Below are positions 35,205-42,199 of a stretch of DNA of 64,000 nucleotides, in pieces. Source of the stretch: G965230065 sp965230065 (lineage in GTDB: Bacteria; Bacteroidota; Bacteroidia; Cytophagales; Cyclobacteriaceae); the NCBI GenBank assembly GCA_965230065.1, contig OZ245942.1, positions 3,782,001 through 3,846,000 of the forward strand. Direction: 5' to 3'. The notes beneath the pieces were generated by a model that was given only the letters and a program-made list of their open reading frames with translations, did not search any database and had not been told where the DNA came from. The translations under genes were made by a program, and so were the position numbers. Position 1 is the stretch's first letter. Each line of letters starts with the position of its first letter.

Positions 35205-36524
35205 ATGCGGGTAAAACTACTGACCTATCTGGTTTTATTTTCATTCGTTCATGTTTACGCACAAGATCAAATTAACTGGCCGGAAGATCCGGAAAAAAAA
35301 TCTACTGCTGAAGAGAAAATAGCATTATATACCGATGCTATGCGGCTCAAGCAATACGCACAAGCTGTTGAGCCTTACCAATGGTTGCTCACAAACACCC
35401 CTGAACTTAGTGAGTCTATTTACATCAATGGGGTGAAGATTTATGAAGAACTGGCTGAAAAGGAAACAGATGCTGCGAAAAAGAAAGCATACGAAGACAA
35501 AATCCTGGAGCTATATGACCAACGCATTGAGTATTATAGTGATAGTAAAGCTGATGTTTTAGACAGGAAGGCCTATTCTGCTTACAAATTTTTTAAAGAT
35601 GACAAAAGCAGGTACGAAGATTTGTACAACCTGTTTGAAGAAACCATTGAATTGAATGGTAATGATGTTGGCATTAATACCCTGGTAGCGTACATGGATG
35701 TAATGCGTCGATATAAACTAACCGGCGGCAATTTAACAGATGGTGATGTATTAGAGCGTTACGATGAGGTAAATCGAATCATTGACGCGAAAATACAACG
35801 GGGTGAAAGTGAACAAACCCTTGAAAAAACCAGGGGGTATGTAGATAAGCTGTTAACCGCTATGGTAACCGTTGATTGTGATTTTATTGAGAACAAACTG
35901 GGAAACAAACTCGCCGAAACTCCTGAAGATTTACAATTGGCCAAAAAAATCATGGGATTATCACTCAGCGCCAGTTGTACAGATAATCCGGTATTTTTGC
36001 AGGCAGCCAAAACGGTGCAGGAAAAAGAACCTACGGCGGGCATTGCAAAGATTATTGCTGTAAAAAGCTCAGCAGATGAGGACTACGAAACAGCTGATAA
36101 GTATTACACCCAGGCGCTGGAACTTGCCGAAGAAGATACGAAAAAAGCCGATATCCACTATGATATGGCTACGATGTACCGTAAACGTGGACAAAGAAGT
36201 ACAGCACGTAACCACGCTTTAGAAGCAGCCAGCCTCGATCCGTCAAGGAAAGAAGCTTATAAACTGGTAGGGGATATGTACCTCAATAGTGCAGAAGAAT
36301 GTAGGAAAGGTGAAAACAGGGTTGAGGACCGGGCCGTGTACCTGGCTGCCTATGAAATGTATAGGAAAGCAGGTGATGCAGCCATGATGGAAGCTTCCCG
36401 TGCTCAGTTTCCTTCAATGGAAGAAATGTTTGAGTTGGACATGAAAGAAGGAGAAACCGTCAATGTAGGGTGTTGGATCAACGAAACTGTTACCCTGCAA
36501 AGAAGGCCGGATACGAATCCTTGA
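35205..36524 (+). CDS. Exported TPR-repeat protein
   Basis: A 439-residue protein with a signal peptide ending in VYAQ (residue 20). It is almost entirely helical. A first block (residues about 35-200) holds irregular TPR-like helices (ALYTDAMRLKQYAQAVEPYQWLL). Clear tetratricopeptide units come later (about 285-390: DYETADKYYTQALELAEED and RSTARNHALEAASLDPSRKEAY). The C-terminus ends in a short strand region (VNVGCWINETVTLQRR) typical of periplasmic TPR proteins in this phylum. It probably scaffolds protein contacts in the periplasm. The terminator at 36555 ends it. Confidence 0.8.
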   Translation: MRVKLLTYLVLFSFVHVYAQDQINWPEDPEKKSTAEEKIALYTDAMRLKQYAQAVEPYQWLLTNTPELSESIYINGVKIYEELAEKETDAAKKKAYEDKILELYDQRIEYYSDSKADVLDRKAYSAYKFFKDDKSRYEDLYNLFEETIELNGNDVGINTLVAYMDVMRRYKLTGGNLTDGDVLERYDEVNRIIDAKIQRGESEQTLEKTRGYVDKLLTAMVTVDCDFIENKLGNKLAETPEDLQLAKKIMGLSLSASCTDNPVFLQAAKTVQEKEPTAGIAKIIAVKSSADEDYETADKYYTQALELAEEDTKKADIHYDMATMYRKRGQRSTARNHALEAASLDPSRKEAYKLVGDMYLNSAEECRKGENRVEDRAVYLAAYEMYRKAGDAAMMEASRAQFPSMEEMFELDMKEGETVNVGCWINETVTLQRRPDTNP

Positions 36525-36554
36525 TTGTAAATTATTTCAACAGCATTGATATTG

Positions 36555-36589
36555 AAAAAAGCGGATAAGTTAAACTTGTCCGCTTTTTT
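36555..36589. terminator. Bidirectional intrinsic terminator
   Basis: AAAAAAGCGGATAAG (36555-36569) pairs with CTTGTCCGCTTTTTT (36575-36589) with one mismatch. The A-run and T-run make it work in both directions, ending the TPR gene and the converging lipoprotein pair. Confidence 0.9.
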
Positions 36590-36600
36590 CGTTTATATGA

Positions 36601-37524
36601 TTACAGGGAGGAGGCTTTGTAAGGTTGCCATATCTCCCTTATTCTGGTAGAATCTAAGACCATTGTATTGCCTGTTTCAGGATCGGTCTCAATTTTTTTG
36701 ATATAGCCCTCATGAAGCCAATTTCCATCCTCGATCTTCATTGAGAATGGAAGCGAAGTACCCACCTGCTGCGATCCGGTAGGGTGCATAAATCGTATGT
36801 TTTCAGTGTAATTACTGCCATTTAGCGAATAAGTGCCCCCTCCTTCAAAAGTAACTTCATCGCCTTCGGCATTGTATTTAACAAATACAAAATGAGTAGG
36901 GGTAATGTGTTTAATATAACCCACAAAATCAGGATAATCAGACCAGGTTTGTTGGCCTGGTTCCATATAAGAAACCAATTCCCAGGTGCCTGTCAGTGAA
37001 AGATCATTGTTAGCCTCAAAATTGTTTGTCTCTGCCCTTTCCCATATTTCTTCAATTTTTGTAGAATCTATTACGACCATTTCTCCCGTTTCTGCATCAA
37101 ATTCCAGGGTTTTGGCATATCCGGTATGATACCATTTATCGTCTTCCATTTTTACTGTAAAAGGAATGGTTTGGCCTAAAATATCAGAACCCGGTGGATA
37201 GAAAAACTGAATATCTTCCACATATGTATCCCCAATGCGGGTGTATGTACCACCACCTGTACCATTCATTACATCAGTTTCTGTATTATAGGAAAGCCAG
37301 GTGAAGTGCGTAGGGGTAATGTGTTTCTGATATATGATGTGGTCAGGGTACTGGCTCCAGGCAGTATCTCCATTGGCATGGTCTACGTAAGACACCAGTT
37401 GCCAGGACCCTTCCAGTTGTGGGGAGGGGCCACTGAATGAAGTTTGTTCAAGCGCTTTATTGGTTGTGCAGCCAGAAAAAAAATAGACTGAAAGTATTGA
37501 AACAAGAAAAAAAGCTTTGTTCAT
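36601..37524 (-). CDS. Lipoprotein with two lipocalin-like repeats, paralogue 1
   Basis: A 307-residue lipoprotein from the ATG at 37524, which aligns with the start of its neighbour; an ATG at 37548 would add eight residues. The lipobox is YFFSGC (Cys19). Two homologous domains of about 135 residues follow, each beginning with GSWQLVSY or GTWELVSY, containing HITPTHF and ending with a D-S-T-x-I-x-E-I-W motif. This is a small beta-barrel of the lipocalin / DUF4488 kind. It is closely similar to the next gene upstream (37583-38503), 58 nt away on the same strand. No function is known. Confidence 0.8.
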   Translation of the reverse strand: MNKAFFLVSILSVYFFSGCTTNKALEQTSFSGPSPQLEGSWQLVSYVDHANGDTAWSQYPDHIIYQKHITPTHFTWLSYNTETDVMNGTGGGTYTRIGDTYVEDIQFFYPPGSDILGQTIPFTVKMEDDKWYHTGYAKTLEFDAETGEMVVIDSTKIEEIWERAETNNFEANNDLSLTGTWELVSYMEPGQQTWSDYPDFVGYIKHITPTHFVFVKYNAEGDEVTFEGGGTYSLNGSNYTENIRFMHPTGSQQVGTSLPFSMKIEDGNWLHEGYIKKIETDPETGNTMVLDSTRIREIWQPYKASSL

Positions 37525-37582
37525 GGTCGATGATTTTATCATAAACATTTGGTAATTGTATGTGATTGGAAATATGCATTAC

Positions 37583-38503
37583 TTACAAAGCCGGTACCCC
37601 ACCGTAAGGCTCCCAAATTTCCTGTATGAGGGTTGAGTCGGTGGCTACCATTTCTCCGGTAGTACTATCAGTTTCCATGGTATATATATACCCGCTCAGG
37701 TGCCATTGCCCGTCTTTTAGTTCTTTTGTAAATGTATGAGAGGCACCCAGCCGATTGGCTTCTGTAGGATATTCTGTATTGATATTTTCAATATAGGTAT
37801 CACTTTCAAGGCCATAAGTGCCACTCAATTCAAACATGAGTTCGTCCCCATCTTTATTGTATTTGAGCACTACAAAGTGTGTAGGTGTAATGTGCTTGAT
37901 ATATCCTACAAATTCAGGGTACTCTGTCCAGGCTTGTTGATTGGCATCCATATAAGAAACCAATTCCCAGGTGCCTACCAGTGAAAGGTCATTGTTTGCC
38001 TCAAATCCATGCGCTTCTACCCTTTCCCATATTTCTTCAATTTTCGTGGAATCTACCACTTTCATTTCTCCGGTTTCGGCATCAAATTCCAAATCTTTTG
38101 AATAGCCGGTATGATACCATTGTCCGTCTTTCATTTCTACTGAGAAAGGAATGGTTTGCCCAAGAATGCTGGAGCCCGGCGGGTAAAAAAAATGAATGTC
38201 TTCCACATAATTATCTCCTTGAAAGGTGTACGTTCCGCCACCTGTACCGGTCGTTCTTTCCGCTTCCTTGTCAAAACCAAGCCAGGTAAAGTGAGTGGGA
38301 GTAATGTGCTTTTGATAAATCATATTATCTGCAAGCTCACTCCATGTGGTATCACCATCAGCATGATTGATGCGGGAAACCAGTTGCCAGGAACCCTCCA
38401 GTACGTCCTCGCCTAAAGTAACGTTTTCTGCAGACTTATCAGCGGAGCATCCAGAGAAGAAAATTACAAGTGTGGTTGAGAGTAGGAAGAAAGCATTTTT
38501 CAT
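37583..38503 (-). CDS. Lipoprotein with two lipocalin-like repeats, paralogue 2
   Basis: A 306-residue lipoprotein (lipobox IFFSGC, Cys19). It has the same two-domain layout as the downstream gene: LEGSWQLVSRINHADGDTTW in domain 1 and VGTWELVSYMDANQQAW in domain 2, both with KHITPTHF and an E-I-W end. The first domains of the two proteins are nearly identical over long stretches; the second domains have diverged more, especially in the last 50 residues. A tandem gene duplication on top of an older internal duplication explains the pattern. It probably binds a small hydrophobic ligand, but this is only an inference. Confidence 0.8.
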   Translation of the reverse strand: MKNAFFLLSTTLVIFFSGCSADKSAENVTLGEDVLEGSWQLVSRINHADGDTTWSELADNMIYQKHITPTHFTWLGFDKEAERTTGTGGGTYTFQGDNYVEDIHFFYPPGSSILGQTIPFSVEMKDGQWYHTGYSKDLEFDAETGEMKVVDSTKIEEIWERVEAHGFEANNDLSLVGTWELVSYMDANQQAWTEYPEFVGYIKHITPTHFVVLKYNKDGDELMFELSGTYGLESDTYIENINTEYPTEANRLGASHTFTKELKDGQWHLSGYIYTMETDSTTGEMVATDSTLIQEIWEPYGGVPAL

Positions 38504-38723
38504 GATTATTAATTTTTGTTTAATAAAACACCCTGTCTTATGAAGATGTTGAAATAGCTACTACCTAATTTACGTGAATTTTAACAGAATACAAATTAAC
38601 AAGGGGGTTACTGAAATGAAGTAAACGGGATTTTTTCACCGTTTATTTATTACCTGAAAAAAATAGGATTTTTTGACTATTACTTTTATTATCAGAAGGA
38701 GGTTTTAATAGAAAAGCCCAAAA

Positions 38724-39422
38724 TTATAACAGCCCCTCATCGGCAAAGCTGAGAAAGCCTGCGTCGGCAAAAATGAGATGGTCTAACACGGGCAAATCGA
38801 GCATTTTTCCACTTTCGGTAAGCTTTCGGGTAAGTTTCATATCTGCTTCGCTGGGCTTCAGGTTACCCGAAGGGTGGTTGTGGATAAGGATAATAGAACT
38901 TGCCAGGTTTTCCAGGGCTTTTTTAAATATGAGCTTAGGGTCGGCCACCGTGCCGGAAACTCCTCCCTGGCTGATAGATTCTTTTTTGATAACTACGTTG
39001 GCCCGGTTAAGCATAATAATCCAGAACTCTTCCCGGGGTTGGTCCCACAAATGTGGGCGCATCAGCTCATAAACGTCCTGGGCACAGGTGATCTTTTCTT
39101 TTTTGACAGGCTCTGAATTTTTGCGTCTTCTGCCCAACTCCAGTGCGCTCACAATGCTGATGGCTTTGGCTTCTCCGATGCCCTTGAATTTTTGTAAATC
39201 CTTTACCGAAAGCTTTGCCAATTCGTGCAGATTATGGTTTGCATCTTTCAGAATTAGTTTAGCTACATCCACTGCGCTGAGCGACTTTGTACCGGAGCCA
39301 ATCAGGATGGCTATCAGTTCAGCATCCGAAAGGGCCGCTTTCCCTTTTAACAATAGCTTTTCCCTGGGGCGGTCTTCCTCAGCCCAGCTCAGTATTCCAT
39401 TTTCCCTTACACTCGATGGCAT
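38724..39422 (-). CDS. radC: RadC family JAB-domain protein
   Basis: A 232-residue protein from the ATG at 39422, the usual RadC length; a TTG at 39485 is less likely. Residues about 15-90 form a helix-hairpin-helix part (GKAALSDAELIAILIGSG and LQKFKGIGEAKA). The JAB/MPN metallopeptidase-like domain follows, with the zinc motif HNHPSGNLKPSEAD near residue 181. Long called a DNA repair protein, RadC has no proven repair activity. It lies 171 nt downstream of the rpsT gene on the same strand, beyond that gene's terminator, and so has its own promoter. Confidence 0.95.
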   Translation of the reverse strand: MPSSVRENGILSWAEEDRPREKLLLKGKAALSDAELIAILIGSGTKSLSAVDVAKLILKDANHNLHELAKLSVKDLQKFKGIGEAKAISIVSALELGRRRKNSEPVKKEKITCAQDVYELMRPHLWDQPREEFWIIMLNRANVVIKKESISQGGVSGTVADPKLIFKKALENLASSIILIHNHPSGNLKPSEADMKLTRKLTESGKMLDLPVLDHLIFADAGFLSFADEGLL

Positions 39423-39540
39423 AACATCTGATGTTTTGATGAACAACCCTGAAAATAAGCAAACCCCTGAAAAGCAAATAAGCAAAAAACTACAAAGAAG
39501 TATGATGTAAGAAAGTGGGCGAGTTTAACGGCAGGAAAAT

Positions 39541-39569
39541 AAAAAAGCCCTGTATCATGAGTACAGGGC
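39541..39569 (-). terminator. Intrinsic terminator of rpsT
   Basis: GCCCTGTA (39547-39554) pairs with TACAGGGC (39562-39569). On the minus strand the T-run 39541-39546 follows. It lies 24 nt after the rpsT stop codon. Confidence 0.9.
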
Positions 39570-39593
39570 CTAAAAATCATTACTAAAAAATGC

Positions 39594-39848
39594 TTACTTC
39601 ATGGCATTTACCATCTTGGCCAGCTTAGCCTTTTTGTTGGCCGCATTGTTTTTATGGATAATGTTTTTCTTGGCCAGCTTATCAAGCATAGAAGATACCT
39701 CTTTGTACAACTTTTCTGCTTCAGCCTTGTCTTCAGTTTCCCGAAGTCTTTTCAAATAAGTACGGGTCGTTTTTAACTGGTACTTGTTACGCACCCGCTT
39801 AGTTTCGTCAGACCTGATCTTTTTTAATGCAGATTTATGATTAGCCAT
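39594..39848 (-). CDS. rpsT: 30S ribosomal protein S20
   Basis: An 84-residue, strongly basic helical protein: MANHKSALKKIRSDETKRVRN at the start, a KNIIHKNNAANKKAKLAKMV end. It binds 16S rRNA early in assembly of the small subunit. The gene is a single transcription unit with a textbook promoter and terminator. No Shine-Dalgarno sequence precedes the start, as usual in this phylum. Confidence 0.97.
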   Translation of the reverse strand: MANHKSALKKIRSDETKRVRNKYQLKTTRTYLKRLRETEDKAEAEKLYKEVSSMLDKLAKKNIIHKNNAANKKAKLAKMVNAMK

Positions 39849-39903
39849 TGCTTAAAATTCTTAATATAATGTGTTTTTTTTACCACTTTCTTCAAAAGAG
39901 ATG

Positions 39904-39934
39904 CAAATTTATCGTATTTCAGGTGAATTACAAA
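39904..39934 (-). promoter_or_regulatory. Promoter of rpsT (TTTG-N19-TAAATTTG)
   Basis: On the minus strand TTTG (39931-39934) is followed after 19 nt by TAAATTTG (39904-39911), the exact Bacteroidota -33/-7 arrangement. The expected transcript starts about 50 nt before the rpsT start codon. Confidence 0.85.
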
Positions 39935-39968
39935 TGCTTTGCCGGATAAATATGAGGGTTTTGCTCAA

Positions 39969-40847
39969 CTAAAAAAGCACCATACTTAAAATGCCACCCA
40001 GCATGATAAATTTGCACAGGCTGCTAAGGTAAGAAAATTCATGCTGTGTATCAGCTTTTACAAGCCGAACAACAAAAAAACCAATAGGAATGAGCAAAGT
40101 AAGAAAATAAATAACAAGGAGCCAGTTGCCCAGTACAATGGATACGAAGAAAAGCATGCATGTGAAAAGGACAATCATTAAGTACAAAAGGTTTTTGGTG
40201 CGGGCTATCCCCCAAATGATGGGCAAGGTTTTACAACCAAAAGTGGCATCCCCTCTCAGGTCTTCCATGTCTTTGATGATTTCACGTACCAATGAGATAG
40301 AGAATGCAAACAGAGCATAACTGTTTACTAATAAATAGCTGGTATCATAATAAATAGCTACTACACTGATGGCCAGCCCGCTGAGCATAGCAATAATGAA
40401 ATTGCCGATAAAAGGCAGGCGTTTCAGAAGATTAGAGTACAGCCATAGCAAAAAAGCTGATACAAGATGGATGATGCCCACAGTAAGCGAAAGATAGAAA
40501 CCTATCATGATGCCGGTAAAGTTCAGCAGAATATGTATCGCCATCACAATACGCCTTTTTACTACCTTACCCACCACCACCCGGTTGGGTTTGTTGATAA
40601 AATCTATTTTTACATCATAATAATCATTAATAACATACCCTGCCGCAGCTATGAGGATGGTAGAAGCTGCAAGCAGGAACAGTTTATAGTCTGTTAAATA
40701 CCGGAACCAGTTAGCCGGGTTGCCAATCAAAAAAATGGCTGTTAAATACTGGGCAACAGCAATCATCACCAGATTGGGAAACCTGGTGAGCCGGGCAATT
40801 CCTGAAAATGGCAGATTGTTTGCGAAAGACCTCATGGATACTTTCAT
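39969..40847 (-). CDS. UbiA family prenyltransferase (geranylgeranylglycerol-phosphate transferase-like)
   Basis: A 292-residue inner-membrane protein with eight or nine hydrophobic helices. The two aspartate-rich motifs of the UbiA superfamily are present: NDYYDVKIDFINKPNR near residue 72 and DMEDLRGDATFGCKTLP near residue 195; they bind the magnesium-pyrophosphate of the prenyl donor. The sequence type matches the Bacteroidota group usually named geranylgeranylglycerol-phosphate geranylgeranyltransferase rather than menaquinone MenA or haem CtaB. The natural product in bacteria of this group is uncertain. It stands alone, divergent from the methionine synthase genes. Confidence 0.85.
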   Translation of the reverse strand: MKVSMRSFANNLPFSGIARLTRFPNLVMIAVAQYLTAIFLIGNPANWFRYLTDYKLFLLAASTILIAAAGYVINDYYDVKIDFINKPNRVVVGKVVKRRIVMAIHILLNFTGIMIGFYLSLTVGIIHLVSAFLLWLYSNLLKRLPFIGNFIIAMLSGLAISVVAIYYDTSYLLVNSYALFAFSISLVREIIKDMEDLRGDATFGCKTLPIIWGIARTKNLLYLMIVLFTCMLFFVSIVLGNWLLVIYFLTLLIPIGFFVVRLVKADTQHEFSYLSSLCKFIMLGGILSMVLF

Positions 40848-41010
40848 GGATAAGAAGAAAAGTTAGGAGTTACACCAGTATTTTTAATAAAAAGTTTATT
40901 CATCCTCATTTTCAAAAAAATAATCTTATCATTGCGAGATACGTACTGTTAAGTATGGTTTTTCTGAAGGAATACGAGGAATATTGTGAATATACTAATA
41001 ATTTAGCAAC

Positions 41011-42039
41011 ATGAACAATACAAAAGACATATTAAACGATTTATTATCAGAACGTATTTTAGTGCTGGATGGTGCCATGGGAACCATGATTCAGCAATAC
41101 GATTTACACGAAGAGGATTTCCGGGGCGAAACCTTTAAAAACCACACGCATCCCCTGAAAGGCAACAACGATTTGCTTTCTATTACCCGGCCCGATATCA
41201 TCAAAAAGATCCATGCTATCTATTTTGAGGCGGGAGCTGATTTTGCCGAGACCAACACTTTTAGCTCTACTTCCATTGCCCAGGCAGACTATGCCCTGGA
41301 AGATGCAGTTTATGAACTCAATTACCAGTCGGCAAAAATTGCCAAGGAAGTAGCACAGGAGTTTACCCAAAAAGAACCGCATAAACCCCGGTTTGTGGTA
41401 GGCTCTTTAGGCCCAACCAACCGTACAGCTTCTATTTCACCCGATGTAAACGACCCAGGCTTTCGGGCTGTTACCTTCGATGAGTTGGTAGAAGCCTACA
41501 CCGAGCAGGTACGCGGACTGGCAGACGGAGGCGCAGATCTGCTGATGGTAGAAACCGTGTTTGATACGCTCAATGCCAAAGCCGCGTTGTTTGCCATCAA
41601 TACTTATTTGGAAGAACATGGCCTTGATATACCCATCATGGTCTCGGGAACGATTACCGATGCCAGCGGGCGTACCCTTACCGGACAAACCCCAGAAGCA
41701 TTTTGGCATTCTATTTCCCATGGGAACCTTTTCAGCGTGGGGCTTAATTGTGCCCTGGGTGCCAAAGACCTTACACCCTACATCCGTACTTTGTCTAATA
41801 CAGCACCTTGTTTTATCTCAGCGCACCCCAATGCCGGATTACCCAACGAATTTGGGGGATACGACCAGTCACCTGAAGAGATGGCAGCAGAAATTGAGGA
41901 GTTTGTCAAACACAATTACGTCAACATTCTGGGCGGTTGCTGCGGCACCACCCCTGATCACATCCGGGCCATCACTGATATGGCTGCCAAATACAAACCC
42001 CGGGCTACTACCAAAGAGGAAATGGCAATGGCGACTTAG
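41011..42039 (+). CDS. metH: Methionine synthase, homocysteine-binding subunit (MetH N-terminal part)
   Basis: A 342-residue Hcy-binding TIM barrel equal to the first domain of cobalamin-dependent methionine synthase. It begins with ILVLDGAMGTMIQ. The zinc ligands are C247 (GLNCALG), C310 and C311 (GGCCGTT), at the same numbers as in E. coli MetH as I recall them. The folate, cobalamin and activation parts are encoded separately by the next gene, so the enzyme must work as two polypeptides. The two genes are 160 nt apart and the gap holds a hairpin repeat (42043-42081), so co-transcription is probable but not proven. Confidence 0.92.
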   Translation: MNNTKDILNDLLSERILVLDGAMGTMIQQYDLHEEDFRGETFKNHTHPLKGNNDLLSITRPDIIKKIHAIYFEAGADFAETNTFSSTSIAQADYALEDAVYELNYQSAKIAKEVAQEFTQKEPHKPRFVVGSLGPTNRTASISPDVNDPGFRAVTFDELVEAYTEQVRGLADGGADLLMVETVFDTLNAKAALFAINTYLEEHGLDIPIMVSGTITDASGRTLTGQTPEAFWHSISHGNLFSVGLNCALGAKDLTPYIRTLSNTAPCFISAHPNAGLPNEFGGYDQSPEEMAAEIEEFVKHNYVNILGGCCGTTPDHIRAITDMAAKYKPRATTKEEMAMAT

Positions 42040-42042
42040 CCA

Positions 42043-42081
42043 GAAGACGGAAGCTCGAAGTGATTTCGGCCTTCCGTCTTC
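42043..42081. repeat. Intergenic hairpin, copy 2 of the GACGGAAG family
   Basis: GAAGACGGAAG at 42043-42053 is perfectly complemented at 42071-42081; with mismatches the stem extends to about 18 bp (inner arm CGAAG/TTTCG). The arm is nearly the same as that of the hairpin at 13081-13121. It starts 4 nt after the stop codon of the first methionine synthase gene. Confidence 0.78.
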
Positions 42082-42199
42082 AAACTTATTCCTAATAATT
42101 TGTCTTAACCCATAATCCTATAGACCTTTGTATACTTGCATACTGCCGTATGAGGGGGTACGTATGCGATATTTGTAAAAAAAATCCAATCATATTAAA

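Noticed and set aside
42082..42199. Cobalamin riboswitch before the large methionine synthase gene
   Set aside because: The gap is too short and contains no recognisable B12-box; only the hairpin repeat and A/T-rich DNA are seen.
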